A DNA stretch of 64,000 nucleotides, taken from the NCBI RefSeq assembly GCF_000720425.1, contig NZ_JOAJ01000003.1, positions 248,001 through 312,000 on the forward strand, read 5' to 3'. Source of the stretch: Nocardia rhamnosiphila NBRC 108938. Its GTDB lineage: Bacteria > Actinomycetota > Actinomycetes > Mycobacteriales > Mycobacteriaceae. The notes below the pieces were generated by a model. That model did not search any database. It worked only from the letters and a program-made list of their open reading frames with translations, and was not told where the DNA came from. The position numbers and the translations under genes were made by a program. Positions 1-12,000 of the stretch are shown here, in pieces (positions within the stretch are counted from its first letter, which is position 1; every line of letters begins with the position of its first letter).

Positions 1-228
1 GGCGCCGCGCACGACACCATGGTCGCCATCCTCACTCTGGGAGCGCCGCGGCCACTGCTGCTGCGACCCCGCACCGGCGGGCCGAGCCTGCGCTTCCACC
101 CGGGTCACGGCGATCTGCTGGTCATGGGCGGCTCCTGCCAGCGCACCTGGGAGCACGCGGTGCCCAAGACCCGGCGGGCGACCGGGCCGCGGATCAGCAT
201 CCAGTTCCGGCCGCGCAACGTGCGCTGA
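1..228 (+). CDS. AlkB-type alpha-ketoglutarate-dependent dioxygenase, C-terminal fragment
   Basis: The window opens inside this gene. The frame is open from base 1 and yields about 75 residues before the stop at 226-228. The fragment carries the end of the AlkB fold: a GDLLVMGGSCQRTWEHAVPK stretch, whose histidine would be the distal iron ligand, and the closing GPRISIQFRP motif with the arginines that bind 2-oxoglutarate. AlkB enzymes oxidatively remove alkyl groups from damaged DNA bases. The N-terminal part, including the HxD iron ligands, lies outside the window. The call rests on the C-terminal motif only. The stop lies 11 bases from the end of the convergent TetR gene. Confidence 0.8.
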   Translation, partial: GAAHDTMVAILTLGAPRPLLLRPRTGGPSLRFHPGHGDLLVMGGSCQRTWEHAVPKTRRATGPRISIQFRPRNVR

Positions 229-239
229 ATCTCGATGCG

Positions 240-803
240 CTACGGCGTATGCAGTACCGCGCGCACCTGCTGATCGACCGCCGCCAGCAACCGATCGGTC
301 GATCCCGCGCGGACCATATCCGGCACGGTTTGGCCCGCCAGACCGTCCAGCAGCAGCCGCCCGACCGTCTCCGCGTCCAGATCCGGGCGTGCTTCGCTCA
401 GCAGGGCGGTGATGTGGGCACGCCAGAACCGGTGGAACTCCTCGGTGCGCGGATGTGGCGGGACCACCCGGTAGACCTCCATAAGCGCCAGGTTGTCGAT
501 CACCAACCGGGCCATGGCGTCGAAAAAGGCGAGCAGCCGGTCACCGGCCGGCGCACCGGGACCCAGCGGCGGAGGGCCGTCGGCCACCGCGGACATCAGG
601 GTGACCGCGCTTTCGGCGACCATCTCGTGCAGCAATCCGGCACGGTTGCCGAAACGATGGAAGATCGTCCCCTTGCCCACGCCGGCGGCCGCCGCGACCC
701 GGTCCATGGTGACCGCCTCCGGGCCGTGCTCGGCGAGTAGCGCCGCGGTCGCGTCCAGGATGGCGCGCCGGTTGCGGGCGGCGTCCGCGCGTTCCTTCGG
801 AAT
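240..803 (-). CDS. TetR/AcrR family transcriptional repressor
   Basis: A TetR-type regulator. The helix-turn-helix lies at about residues 31-52 of the 187-residue form (core VGKGTIFHRFGNRAGLL), followed by the variable ligand-binding helices. It is divergent from the oxidoreductase gene at 890 and probably represses it through the inverted repeat at 827-876. The start is uncertain. The frame stays open to a TTG at 899, but that reading would run through the operator and past the neighbour's start codon. No ATG, GTG or TTG lies between the operator and the conserved helix. The best ribosome site, GAAGGTGG at 811-818, sits 7 bases before an ATT codon at 801-803, so a rare ATT start is proposed. 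A TTG at 873-875 is the alternative. The family call is secure; the inducer is unknown. Confidence 0.85.
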   Translation of the reverse strand: MPKERADAARNRRAILDATAALLAEHGPEAVTMDRVAAAAGVGKGTIFHRFGNRAGLLHEMVAESAVTLMSAVADGPPPLGPGAPAGDRLLAFFDAMARLVIDNLALMEVYRVVPPHPRTEEFHRFWRAHITALLSEARPDLDAETVGRLLLDGLAGQTVPDMVRAGSTDRLLAAVDQQVRAVLHTP

Positions 804-819
804 TATCGCACCACCTTCG

Positions 820-848
820 TTGACAACTTGACCGACGGTCCATATCTT
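820..848 (+). promoter_or_regulatory. Predicted sigma-70-type promoter of the oxidoreductase gene
   Basis: A consensus -35 box TTGACA (820-825) is followed after exactly 17 bases by TATCTT (843-848), which matches the -10 consensus at four of six positions. Transcription would begin near 855, about 35 bases before the ATG at 890. The left arm of the inverted repeat fills the spacer, so bound repressor would block RNA polymerase. Confidence 0.55.
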
Positions 849-876
849 GAAGAAGTTATCTGGACCGTCAGTCAAC
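827..876. promoter_or_regulatory. Inverted-repeat operator between TetR and oxidoreductase genes
   Basis: Two 16-base arms (827-842 and 861-876), with core GACGGTCCA facing TGGACCGTC, pair at 14 of 16 positions across an 18-base AT-rich spacer. Position and symmetry fit an operator for the divergent TetR protein. Whether the long spacer means two dimers or one extended site cannot be told from sequence. Confidence 0.65.
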
Positions 877-889
877 TTATGGAGTTCCA

Positions 890-1864
890 ATGCAGGCAAT
901 CGTAATGACGAATACCGGCGGGCCCGAGGTGCTGGTACCCCGGGAAATCCCGGAGCCGGCCCCCGGCCCGGGCGAAGTAGTGATCAGGACCGAGGCGATT
1001 CCCGTCCTGTACCCCGAAACCCAGCTGCGTGCCGGCGCGTTTCCGATGGCGTCGCCCCCGCCGGTCGTCTTCGGCTTCCAGGCGGCCGGCGAAGTGATCG
1101 CCGTGGGCGAGGGCGTCGGATCCGAGCACCTCGGACAACGGGTGGTGGCCGCCACGGACGGCACGGGGTCGTACGCCGAACTGGTCCGCGCGCGAGCGGA
1201 AGCCATGACCCCGATTCCCGCGGGCGTCACGGCCGCCGACGCGGCGGCGGTGATGATGAGCGGTTCGGTGGCGCTGGCGCTGCTCGAAGCCGCGGCGCTG
1301 ACCGGATCCGAAACAGTGCTGATCGAGGCCGGTGCCACCGGCGTGGGTGCCCACCTGGTCCAATTGGCCCGCGAATTCGGCGCGGCCCGGGTGATCGCGA
1401 CCGCCGGCGGTCCGGACAAGGTCCGGCGCGCGCGGGAATTGGGCGCCGACGAGGTGATCGACCACCGCCACGCGCACTGGCCCGAGGAACTTCGCGGGGA
1501 ACCGGGCCACACGATCGATATCGTGTTCGACTCACTCGGCGGTACCTCGGCGGCCGCGCTGCTCGATACCATGACGCCCGGCTCCGGGCGGATGCTCAGC
1601 TACGGCTGGCTTTCCGGGGAACCCGCCCGCGTCTCGGCGGCCGACCTCATCCCGCACGGGCTGACACTCACCGGATGCTCAGGCCCCGCCTGGCACGGCC
1701 GGGTGGACCACGCCCGTGCCGCGATACTCGAGCGAGTACCGGCCCTGGCGGCACCGGTGGAAACGATCCTGCCGCTCGACCGCGCCGCCGCGGCCCACGA
1801 ACTGCTGGAATCCCGGGCGCCACTCGGCAAGATCATCCTGCGGCCGGGCCCGGCGGCACGCTGA
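890..1864 (+). CDS. Zinc-independent medium-chain dehydrogenase/reductase, quinone oxidoreductase-like
   Basis: A 324-residue protein of the quinone oxidoreductase branch of the medium-chain dehydrogenase superfamily. It has a GroES-like N-terminal domain (about 1-120) and a Rossmann NADPH-binding domain with EAGATGVGAHLVQLA at about 145-160. The catalytic and structural zinc ligands of alcohol dehydrogenases are absent, as expected for NADPH:quinone reductases. It probably reduces quinones or reactive enones in the cytoplasm. GGAG lies six bases before the ATG. Control by the neighbouring TetR protein through the 827-876 operator suggests a detoxification gene induced by its substrate. The stop abuts that of the convergent DUF4334 gene with no spacer. 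Confidence 0.85.
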   Translation: MQAIVMTNTGGPEVLVPREIPEPAPGPGEVVIRTEAIPVLYPETQLRAGAFPMASPPPVVFGFQAAGEVIAVGEGVGSEHLGQRVVAATDGTGSYAELVRARAEAMTPIPAGVTAADAAAVMMSGSVALALLEAAALTGSETVLIEAGATGVGAHLVQLAREFGAARVIATAGGPDKVRRARELGADEVIDHRHAHWPEELRGEPGHTIDIVFDSLGGTSAAALLDTMTPGSGRMLSYGWLSGEPARVSAADLIPHGLTLTGCSGPAWHGRVDHARAAILERVPALAAPVETILPLDRAAAAHELLESRAPLGKIILRPGPAAR

Positions 1865-2398
1865 TCAGCGCGTCAGGACGAAGAAGTACGGTTCGGCCAG
1901 ACCGCGCATATCCATGACACCGAGCAGCCTGTCGTCGCCGAGCCGGCGAAAATGGTCGATGATCGGCAGATGGTCGTAGACCATGGCGGCGCTGACCACG
2001 CCGCGGTACTCGATATCGCGCAGCCGGGCCGTCGCCTTGCGGGTACGCAGCAGCGGGCCGAGGGTGCGCAGGTTCTTGCGGACCGGGCGCAGCCAGTGCG
2101 CCGGAATCCGGCCCGCCAGCGAGAGCGGGACCCGGCGCGGATCCACCGCGAACACGGTGCCGCGCTCATCGGTGAACAGCAGCGGATGCACCTGATCGGG
2201 CGCATCGAACTGCTTTCCGTACCACCCGCTTTCGGACAGGGTGCCGTCCATCGGGTGACCGGTGGGCAGTTCCGAACCGCGCCAGCGGCCGGTGGTCACC
2301 TCGTCCACCCGCGCGGCCGGCAACCGGTCGAAGATCTCCCAGGCCTCCGCGGCGGTGCAACCGCCCTCGGGCAGGGTGATACCCGCGTTCTCGGTCAT
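1865..2398 (-). CDS. GXWXG / DUF4334 domain protein
   Basis: A 177-residue soluble protein. The N-terminal GXWXG motif is present (TGRWRG, near residue 40), and the C-terminal half (DIEYRGVVSAAMVYDHLPII) matches the DUF4334 fold found in many actinobacteria and fungi. No function is established for the family. Lipocalin-like ligand binding has been suggested but nothing here tests it. The ATG at 2398 is chosen because GAGGAG lies eight bases upstream; a GTG at 2407 would add three residues. It reads convergently towards the oxidoreductase gene and shares no obvious operon. Confidence 0.75.
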   Translation of the reverse strand: MTENAGITLPEGGCTAAEAWEIFDRLPAARVDEVTTGRWRGSELPTGHPMDGTLSESGWYGKQFDAPDQVHPLLFTDERGTVFAVDPRRVPLSLAGRIPAHWLRPVRKNLRTLGPLLRTRKATARLRDIEYRGVVSAAMVYDHLPIIDHFRRLGDDRLLGVMDMRGLAEPYFFVLTR

Positions 2399-2498
2399 GG
2401 TCCGCACTCCTCGACATCATGGGACGTTGCGATGAACAGCCTATCGCCCTCTCATCGAGTCGCGCGGCGGACCGGAGCCGGAAAGATCCGGCATGGGC

Positions 2499-2756
2499 TC
2501 AGCCGGTGATCTCCCACTCGTGGACCGTGATCGCGGACGAGCCGGTGGTGTGCAGCGGATCGGTGTACACCACCGTCTCGGCGGCCGCGAGCGAATCCGC
2601 GAGCACGAGGTACGCCCCACCACTGCCGTCGGTGAACGGACCACTCTCCTGCAGCATGTCCTTCGCACGCAGCTCGGCGAGGAACCGGCGGTGCGGTTCG
2701 GCCACCGCCGGGTCGTAGGCCGGAGTACGGCGGGCCAGCACAAGGTACTTGCGCAT
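2499..2756 (-). CDS. YciI family protein
   Basis: An 85-residue protein with the ferredoxin-like YciI fold: an opening MRKYLVLARR strand, AEPHRRFLAEL containing the conserved histidine, a GPFTDGSGGAYLVLADS core, and a closing VHEWEI strand. YciI proteins are small dimers of uncertain enzymology, and several are fused to sigma factors. The ATG lies one base after the nusB stop, so translation is probably coupled to nusB. A longer reading from 2786 would overlap nusB and is unlikely. Confidence 0.75.
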   Translation of the reverse strand: MRKYLVLARRTPAYDPAVAEPHRRFLAELRAKDMLQESGPFTDGSGGAYLVLADSLAAAETVVYTDPLHTTGSSAITVHEWEITG

Positions 2757-2757
2757 C

Positions 2758-3270
2758 TCAGTCCTCCGATTCCGGATCACCGGCACGCCCGGCGGCCGCG
2801 GCGGCCGCGCGGATCTGCGGAGCCACCAGCACCACCTGGCCGAGCACCCCGTTCACAAACCCCGGGGAATCATCGGTGGACAGTTCCTTGGCCAGTTCCA
2901 CCGCCTCGTCCACCGCGACGATCGGCGGGACATCGGGCGCGTAGAGCAGTTCCCATACCGCGACCCGCAGAATGGCGCGATCCACCGCGGGCAACCGGGG
3001 CAGCGTCCAATCCTGCAGATACGACTCGATGGTCCCGTCCACCCGGTCGAGTTCCTCGGCGATACCGTCCACCAGGGTGCGGGTATAGGCGTGGACCGGC
3101 GCCACCCCCTGATCGCGGGCCGCGAGCTCGATCCGCTCGTCGGCCAGATCGGCGGGATCGACATCGCGGGCCTCGGCCTCGAAGAGCAGGTCCACCGCCC
3201 GGCGGCGCGCCTTGTGGCGGGCGCCGAGCTTCTTGTATGCGGATTTCTTGTCCGCGGGCTGATCGGGCAC
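2758..3270 (-). CDS. nusB: Transcription antitermination factor NusB
   Basis: A 170-residue all-helical protein. NusB pairs with S10 (NusE) to bind boxA RNA and prevent premature termination in rRNA operons. Family signatures are [20 protein letters not shown] near the N-terminus, [18 protein letters not shown] in the middle and FVNGVLGQV near the end, as in mycobacterial NusB. The GTG at 3270 starts one base beyond the efp stop (3272-3274), giving a coupled efp-nusB unit as in M. tuberculosis. An open frame extending to 3483 overlaps efp and is spurious. The acidic tail after residue 160 is not conserved. Confidence 0.95.
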   Translation of the reverse strand: MPDQPADKKSAYKKLGARHKARRRAVDLLFEAEARDVDPADLADERIELAARDQGVAPVHAYTRTLVDGIAEELDRVDGTIESYLQDWTLPRLPAVDRAILRVAVWELLYAPDVPPIVAVDEAVELAKELSTDDSPGFVNGVLGQVVLVAPQIRAAAAAAGRAGDPESED

Positions 3271-3271
3271 G

Positions 3272-3835
3272 TCAGGAGTTGACGCGGCCCAGGTAGCTGC
3301 CGTCGCGGGTGTCGATGCGGAGTTTGTCGCCGGTGTTGATGAACAGCGGGACCTGGACCTCGGCGCCGGTCTCCAGGGTGGCGGGCTTGGTGCCGCCGGT
3401 GGAGCGATCGCCCTGCAGACCGATATCGGTGTGGGTGACCTCGAGCTCGGCGGTGACCGGGAGCTCCACGTACAGCGGCGCACCTTCGTGCGTGGCGACC
3501 TGCACGGTCATGTTCTCCAGCAGGAACCGGGCCTGCTCGCCGATGATGCTCTCCGCGATGGCGATCTGGTCGAAGGTCTCGCCGTCCATGAAGACGTAAT
3601 CGGAGCCGTCATGGTAGAGGTAGGTCATATCGCGGCGGTCGACCGTGGCGGTCTCCACCTTCACGCCCGCGTTGAAGGTTTTGTCGACGGTCTTGCCCGA
3701 CAGCACGTTCTTCAGCTTCGTCCGCACGAACGCGGGACCCTTACCCGGCTTCACGTGCTGGAACTCGACGATCTGCTGGAGATTACCGTCGATCTTCAGC
3801 ACGAGGCCGTTCTTGAAGTCGCTGGTGTCCGCCAC
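3272..3835 (-). CDS. efp: Elongation factor P
   Basis: A 187-residue protein of normal length with the three beta-barrel domains of EF-P. It binds between the P and E sites of stalled ribosomes and promotes peptide bonds at consecutive prolines. The tip loop [15 protein letters not shown] (about 29-43) carries the usual lysine position; no lysyl-modification gene is visible nearby. The C-terminal signature [17 protein letters not shown] is present. The gene lies 36 bases downstream of pepQ and is coupled to nusB, the conserved pepQ-efp-nusB order of mycobacteria. Confidence 0.96.
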   Translation of the reverse strand: MADTSDFKNGLVLKIDGNLQQIVEFQHVKPGKGPAFVRTKLKNVLSGKTVDKTFNAGVKVETATVDRRDMTYLYHDGSDYVFMDGETFDQIAIAESIIGEQARFLLENMTVQVATHEGAPLYVELPVTAELEVTHTDIGLQGDRSTGGTKPATLETGAEVQVPLFINTGDKLRIDTRDGSYLGRVNS

Positions 3836-3871
3836 TGTCTTCGGGTCTCCTCGGTTCTCGGGCGACCGTCG

Positions 3872-5008
3872 TCATCCGACGACGATCAGATCTTTGCTGG
3901 TGTTGGTGAGCAGCTCCGGGCCCCCTTCGCGCACCACGAGCGTGTCCTCGATCCGGACCCCGCCGCGGCCGGGAAAGTACACCCCTGGTTCGACGGTCAC
4001 CGCCACGCCAGACTGGAGTGTACCCGTGCCCGTTTTGGCGATTCCGGGCGCTTCGTGGATGCGCAACCCCACCCCGTGCCCCAGACCGTGCACGAACAGC
4101 GGCCCGTGACCGGCGGCGGCGATGACCTCGCGGGCGGCCGCGTCCACATCGGCACACGGCACGCCGGGCCGCAGCGCCTCACGACCGGCCCGCTGCGCGG
4201 CATACACCAGGTCGTAGACCTCGCGCTGCCAGGACGTGGGTTCGCCCAGCACGAAGGTCCGGGTCATATCCGAGTGGTAGCCGTCCACCACAGCGCCGAA
4301 ATCGATCTTCACGAAATCACCGGCGGCCAGTACCGCCTCGGTGGGCCGGTGATGCGGGACGGCGGAATTCGCCCCGGACGCGACGATGGTCTCGAAGGCG
4401 ATGCCGGCCGCCCCGCGCTCGAACATCGCCCATTCCAGATCCCGGGCGACCTGACGCTCGGTGCGCCCCGGCCGCAGCGCCCCGGACTCCAGCAGTGCCG
4501 CCAGGGCTCCGTCGCCGACGGCGCAGGCGGTGCGCAGCAGCTCGATCTCGTACTCGTCCTTGACCATGCGCAGCTGCTCGACCAGGCCCGGTGTCGCCAC
4601 GAACTCCAGGCCCGAGCCGAGTTCGAGCAGCGCCCGGTGCTGATCGACGGTGACAATATGGCTCTCGTAACCCAGCCGGCCGAATTGCCACTCCCCCGCC
4701 AGTTCCACCACCCGGCGCGACACCGCCCGGGCGATCTCGGCGCGCAGATCGGGTACCTGCTCGGCGACCTGGGTGTCGTAGCGGCCGTCGGTCGCGATCA
4801 CGGTGCGGTCCTCCGCGCCCGGGGTGTCCCACGAGTGCACCAGCAACGCGGCATTCGACCCGGTGAATCCGGTGAGATAGCGGATGTTCACCAGATCGGT
4901 GACCAGGAGGCCGTCGATCTCGTTCTGGACCAGCAGGTTGCGCAGGGCACCGCGCCGGGCAGCGTAATCGGGCCGGACCCGCGGGCCCCGACCGGCATCA
5001 GCAGACAT
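3872..5008 (-). CDS. pepQ: M24 family Xaa-Pro dipeptidase (PepQ-like)
   Basis: A 378-residue pita-bread metallopeptidase that cleaves Xaa-Pro bonds in the cytoplasm. The N-terminal creatinase-like domain (about 15-145) has NIRYLTGFTGSNAALLV. The C-terminal domain carries the five dinuclear metal ligands: Asp in KIDFGAVVDGYHSD, the second Asp in the following DMTRTF, His in HGLGHGVGLRIHEAPG, and Glu in TVEPGVY and RIEDTLVV. The ATG at 5008 matches the usual N-terminus; the frame is open to 5083 but that extension is not conserved. Xaa-Pro recycling next to efp, the polyproline translation factor, is the conserved order. Confidence 0.92.
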   Translation of the reverse strand: MSADAGRGPRVRPDYAARRGALRNLLVQNEIDGLLVTDLVNIRYLTGFTGSNAALLVHSWDTPGAEDRTVIATDGRYDTQVAEQVPDLRAEIARAVSRRVVELAGEWQFGRLGYESHIVTVDQHRALLELGSGLEFVATPGLVEQLRMVKDEYEIELLRTACAVGDGALAALLESGALRPGRTERQVARDLEWAMFERGAAGIAFETIVASGANSAVPHHRPTEAVLAAGDFVKIDFGAVVDGYHSDMTRTFVLGEPTSWQREVYDLVYAAQRAGREALRPGVPCADVDAAAREVIAAAGHGPLFVHGLGHGVGLRIHEAPGIAKTGTGTLQSGVAVTVEPGVYFPGRGGVRIEDTLVVREGGPELLTNTSKDLIVVG

Positions 5009-5175
5009 GGCATAAAAGTACCGCCGACCCGGCCTCGGCACACGGGTCGGCCGGGCGACGGACAGCCCGAAAATGAGGATCACTCGCTGTTCACATATCG
5101 ACCCGGCGGCCCGGCTTGTCCACAGATCGCGTGCACCGCCACCGGTACGGCCCGCCGGCGGCGATCGTTGACGGC

Positions 5176-5667
5176 ATGACGACCCTCGGCTTCCTCACTT
5201 TGACCGTCTGGTGCGTGGCGCTGAGCCTCGGCGATATCCGTTCCCGGCGCCTACCGAACCTGCTCACGGTGCCCGGAGCCGTCGGCGTGCTCGGTTATGC
5301 GACGCTGACCGGGCGCTTCCACACCGCCGCCTGGGGCGCGGCACTGCTGGCGACCCCTTATCTGCTGATACACCTGACGCGCCCGGCCGCACTCGGGGCC
5401 GGTGACGTGAAACTGGCCGTGGGGCTGGGTGCGGCCGCCGGGCTCGGTGGCGGGCAGGTCTGGGTCTGGTCGGCCGTTGCGGCACCCGTGTGTAGCGCGA
5501 TCGCCGGAGTCGGCGCGCTGCTCGGTTCTCGGGCGGGTCGGCGGATATACGGCGGCCGGTACCACGGCCCCGCCCCGCGGGCGCCCGCACCGGAAGGCCC
5601 CGGACCCACGATCCCGCACGGTCCGTCGATGTGTGCGGCGACACTTCTCGGACTCGCCCTGTGGTGA
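5176..5667 (+). CDS. Prepilin peptidase, A24 (type IV leader peptidase) family
   Basis: A 163-residue membrane aspartic peptidase. Two catalytic aspartates are visible: LGDIRSRRLPN (about 18-28) and GAGDVKL (about 75-81), the paired signature of TadV/CpaA-type enzymes that cleave prepilin leader peptides. Hydrophobic segments run through residues 1-120. The tail is proline-rich and polar. The N-terminal methylase domain of PilD is missing, as is normal for short actinobacterial members. The ATG at 5176 begins the first membrane helix; upstream starts add a charged, unlikely leader. No prepilin gene is visible in the window. It stands upstream of aroC, as A24 peptidases often do near aro genes in actinobacteria. 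Confidence 0.85.
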   Translation: MTTLGFLTLTVWCVALSLGDIRSRRLPNLLTVPGAVGVLGYATLTGRFHTAAWGAALLATPYLLIHLTRPAALGAGDVKLAVGLGAAAGLGGGQVWVWSAVAAPVCSAIAGVGALLGSRAGRRIYGGRYHGPAPRAPAPEGPGPTIPHGPSMCAATLLGLALW

Positions 5668-5763
5668 CCCCGCGGCAATCCCGGACACCACGCACGTCCC
5701 GAGGCGATGAGCACCGCCGACCGCATCCCCCGTCCGTCGCGCCGACATGGGAAGATGGTCGGC

Positions 5764-8986
<3,223 letters not shown>

Positions 8987-9006
8987 GACCGGCCGTGAGA
9001 CCGGGC

Positions 9007-9037
9007 GCGGGCCGCGATCGCTTCGATCGCGGCCCGC
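9007..9037 (+). terminator. Strong hairpin after aroB
   Basis: A perfect 14-bp stem (9007-9020 with 9024-9037) closed by a three-base loop lies 21 bases past the aroB stop and is followed by ACTCTTT. It fits the end of the aroC-aroK-aroB transcript and could also stop convergent transcription. Confidence 0.65.
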
Positions 9038-9152
9038 ACTCTTTCCGGGAGCTCACACCCCGGTCCACGGATATTCCGCCTGTCCGAGCCCGTCCTGCCC
9101 ACCGCCGGCGGACCGGTGATGGCATTCCGGCCCGGTCAGGCGCAACGGACCG

Positions 9153-9623
9153 TCAGGCGGGCGAACCGAGCGCGGGGGTGACACCACCCGCCGACCGCTC
9201 GTTGTCGCGGCTGCCCAGCCGCCGTCCGACGGCCACCCCGACGAGTCCGGGCACGAAGACCAGCAGGACGATGAACGACGAGGCGGCGGTGGCCTCGAAC
9301 AGCAGCCCGCCGTCGCCGAGGTCGACCTTCGGCAGGAAATCGAGCAGCCAGGACACCAGTCCGCTGCCCACACCGGCGACCACCGCGGTCTGCAGCCACC
9401 GGATCGTCAGATCCGCGCCGTGCTCGGGGTTCGGGTGCTCGTGGCGGTCGGCCCGGCCGTCGCGCACGCCCCAGGCCACTGCGGTACCGATCAGCACCAC
9501 CAGGCACAGCAGCCGCAACCACACCCCATAGGTCGGGATGTAGCCCATCGCGAACCCGAGGAGCACCCGCAGGACGACGGCCAGCCCACCGAGCGCCAGT
9601 GCCCGCAACAACCACGCAGTCAT
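9153..9623 (-). CDS. Small integral membrane protein (Rv2536 / B-4DMT type)
   Basis: A 156-residue protein with four predicted membrane segments (about 4-22, 30-48, 75-95 and 110-130) and a short polar tail. Composition and location beside the aro/pepQ genes match the uncharacterised mycobacterial membrane protein Rv2536, a family annotated elsewhere as a four-helix drug/metabolite-transporter-like protein. Transport has not been shown for it. The ATG at 9623 begins the first helix; ATG 9635 or GTG 9650 are possible. It converges with aroB across the terminator and lies downstream of aroE on the minus strand. Confidence 0.6.
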   Translation of the reverse strand: MTAWLLRALALGGLAVVLRVLLGFAMGYIPTYGVWLRLLCLVVLIGTAVAWGVRDGRADRHEHPNPEHGADLTIRWLQTAVVAGVGSGLVSWLLDFLPKVDLGDGGLLFEATAASSFIVLLVFVPGLVGVAVGRRLGSRDNERSAGGVTPALGSPA

Positions 9624-9704
9624 GCCGATCACCATAGCTCCCCCGCGCACCGGACTAGAACCCGTTACAGATATTCGCCGGGATCCGATGCGCTACCGGC
9701 GACA

Positions 9705-10532
9705 TCAGCCGAGGTCGGCGAGCGCGGCGGCCATCGCTTCCCGGGGGGCGGGGCGGCCGGTGAACTGCTCGACCTGACCGTAGGCCTGTTCGAGCAGCAT
9801 CTGCAGACCGCCGATCACCGTGTGCCCGGCGGCGGCGACCACTTCGGCCAGCGGGGTGGGCCACGGGTCGTACAACGCGTCGAGCACCACAGGAGCCGCG
9901 GCCACCGATCCGGCGACCGCCGCGGCCGCCGCGGCCGGCACGGTGCTCACCACGGCGCCCGCACGGCCACAGACACCGGCCAGCTCCGGCGCGTCGAATC
10001 CGATCACCCGGACGGCCGCGCCGAGCCGCTCGGCGAGTTCGCGCGCGCCCACCGCGCGGCCGGCATCGCGGGCGACGATGGTGATGGTCGTGGCCCCGAG
10101 TTCGGTCAGCGCCAGCAGCGCGGGACGGGCGGTGCCCCCGGCCCCCAGCACCACCGCCTCGGACAGTTCCCGCACCCCGCCGCCACGCAGTGCGCCCAGC
10201 ACCCCGTCGACATCGGTGCAGTCGGCACGCCAGCCGGACGCCGTCCGCACCAGGGTGTTGGCCGAACCGACCAGTACCGCGCGTTCGGTGCGTACCTGCG
10301 CGTACGCGAGGGCCGCTTCCTTGCCCGGCATGGTCACCGACAATCCGGCCCATTCCGGGCCGAGCCCCTCCACCAGACCGGGCAACCGGTCGGCGGTGCA
10401 TTCGATCCGCTCGTAGGTCCAGTCCAGGCCGAGCGCGCGGTAGGCCGCCAGATGCAGCTGCGGAGATTTCGAATGGGTGATGGGGCTGCCGAGCACAGCG
10501 GCGCGGCGCGGGCCCGCCGGTTCAGCGCCCAC
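9705..10532 (-). CDS. aroE: Shikimate dehydrogenase
   Basis: A 275-residue NADP-dependent enzyme that reduces 3-dehydroshikimate. The substrate domain has VLGSPITHSKSPQLHLAAYR (about 13-32) and the catalytic lysine in LSVTMPGKEAAL. The Rossmann loop is VVLGAGGTARPALLAL (about 126-141). The GTG start overlaps the mltG stop by 11 bases, so it is the distal gene of the alaS-ruvX-mltG-aroE run, the order seen in mycobacteria. Some Corynebacteriales AroE-type proteins use quinate; sequence alone does not separate the two. Confidence 0.92.
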   Translation of the reverse strand: MGAEPAGPRRAAVLGSPITHSKSPQLHLAAYRALGLDWTYERIECTADRLPGLVEGLGPEWAGLSVTMPGKEAALAYAQVRTERAVLVGSANTLVRTASGWRADCTDVDGVLGALRGGGVRELSEAVVLGAGGTARPALLALTELGATTITIVARDAGRAVGARELAERLGAAVRVIGFDAPELAGVCGRAGAVVSTVPAAAAAAVAGSVAAAPVVLDALYDPWPTPLAEVVAAAGHTVIGGLQMLLEQAYGQVEQFTGRPAPREAMAAALADLG

Positions 10533-12000
10533 TGTCCAGGATCCCGCTCTCCAACGCCAATTCGATGTTCTGCAGATGTTCGGAGTAGCTCTCGGTGAAC
10601 AGCGTGGTCCCCTCTTTATCGACCGTCACGAAGTACAGCCACGTGCCGGGCTCGGGTTCCTCCATGGCCTCCAGCGCCGCGATCGAGGGCGAGGAGATCG
10701 GGGTCGCGGGCAACCCGGGCATGGCGTAGGTGTTCCACGGGGTGGTCTGCCCGCGGTCGGCGTCGGTGGTCGCCACCTCGGTTTTGTCGAGCGCGTAGTT
10801 GACGGTGGAATCGAACTGCAGCGGCTGGTCGATATCCAGCCGGTTCACGATCACCCGGGCCACCTTGCTCATATCCTGCGGCAGTGCTTCACGCTCCACG
10901 AGGGACGCGCCGATCAAGGTTTCGTACGGGCTGAGCCCGTTGACTCGGCCGGATTCCAGGATCCCGGTGGACTCGTAGCTGCGGGCGCTCTCGGTCACCA
11001 GCTGCCGCAGAATGTCCAGCGCGGAACCGCTCGGATCGAAATCCCAGCTGCCGGCGGCGATCAGGCCCTCGAGCTGGCGGGCACGGTCGGGCACCGTGCG
11101 GACCGACTCCACCGCCCATTCCGGGACGCCGAGCGCGGCCAGATCAGTGGTGGCGCCGGCCTGAGCCAGCTGGTCGTAGGTGACACAGCGGCGTTCGGGC
11201 TCGGCACCCACGCAGCTGGCGGCGGCGATCTTGGTGTAGATGCCCTCCTTGCGCGCACCGGTGTTCACATCGTGCTGATCGTGCAGCTGCCGGCCTTCGG
11301 AGACGACGACATTTCCGACCCGCGACCCGGGCGCGACGAGCGCCGCGACCGCGTCCGCGGCCGGACTGTGCACCGGAATCGCGTAGTAGCCGGGCTGGAG
11401 CGAATTCATCCCCTCGTTCTGCACGGCGGCCTCGTAGAAGGCGGCGGAACTGGCGACGATTCCCGCTTCCGCCATTGTCGAGGCGACCTCGGTGGCGGTA
11501 TCGCCGGATTTCACCTGGACCACCACGGGCGCACCGGCGGGACCGGCGAAATCCTCGGCCGGGGTGTACCGATTGACCAGCTTGTACACCCCTGCCCCGA
11601 CGACCAGCACCAGCAGGACCCCGGCGGCCACCCAGATCAGCCGGCGGCGGCCGCCCTCCTGTTTACGGGCGGCTTTCCGCGCCGCCGCGCGGCCCCCACG
11701 AGCGGGCGCGGTCCGCGCACCGGCGCGGCGTCGAGGGCGCGGTCGCGGCTCGGGTTCGGGCTCGTCGTCGAAATCGTCGTCGTATTCGTCCTCGTCGACA
11801 TAGCGGGGAATGACGGCGGTGTCGTCGTCCTCGTAGGGGTCCCAGCCGTCCGCGGGCTCGTCCTCCCATTCCGGCTCGTCGGCCACCGGCGTGGCGGCGG
11901 CCCGGCGGGACCGCTCCCATGCCTTGTCGTCGCGACGATATTTTCGCTCGGCCTCACGCTGCCGGAATTGCGCCTCCGCCCGCGCCCATCGATCCGTCAT
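10522..12000 (-). CDS. mltG: Endolytic murein transglycosylase MltG (YceG)
   Basis: A 492-residue membrane-anchored lytic transglycosylase that cuts nascent glycan strands and sets their length. Residues 1-120 are a charged cytoplasmic region, first basic then very acidic (EDDD and [12 protein letters not shown] clusters), then Arg-rich. One membrane helix follows (121-139). The periplasmic YceG domain holds [19 protein letters not shown] with the catalytic glutamate and [17 protein letters not shown]. The cytoplasmic extension is much longer than in E. coli MltG but is usual in actinobacteria. It overlaps ruvX by four bases. Confidence 0.92.
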   Translation of the reverse strand: MTDRWARAEAQFRQREAERKYRRDDKAWERSRRAAATPVADEPEWEDEPADGWDPYEDDDTAVIPRYVDEDEYDDDFDDEPEPEPRPRPRRRAGARTAPARGGRAAARKAARKQEGGRRRLIWVAAGVLLVLVVGAGVYKLVNRYTPAEDFAGPAGAPVVVQVKSGDTATEVASTMAEAGIVASSAAFYEAAVQNEGMNSLQPGYYAIPVHSPAADAVAALVAPGSRVGNVVVSEGRQLHDQHDVNTGARKEGIYTKIAAASCVGAEPERRCVTYDQLAQAGATTDLAALGVPEWAVESVRTVPDRARQLEGLIAAGSWDFDPSGSALDILRQLVTESARSYESTGILESGRVNGLSPYETLIGASLVEREALPQDMSKVARVIVNRLDIDQPLQFDSTVNYALDKTEVATTDADRGQTTPWNTYAMPGLPATPISSPSIAALEAMEEPEPGTWLYFVTVDKEGTTLFTESYSEHLQNIELALESGILDSGR

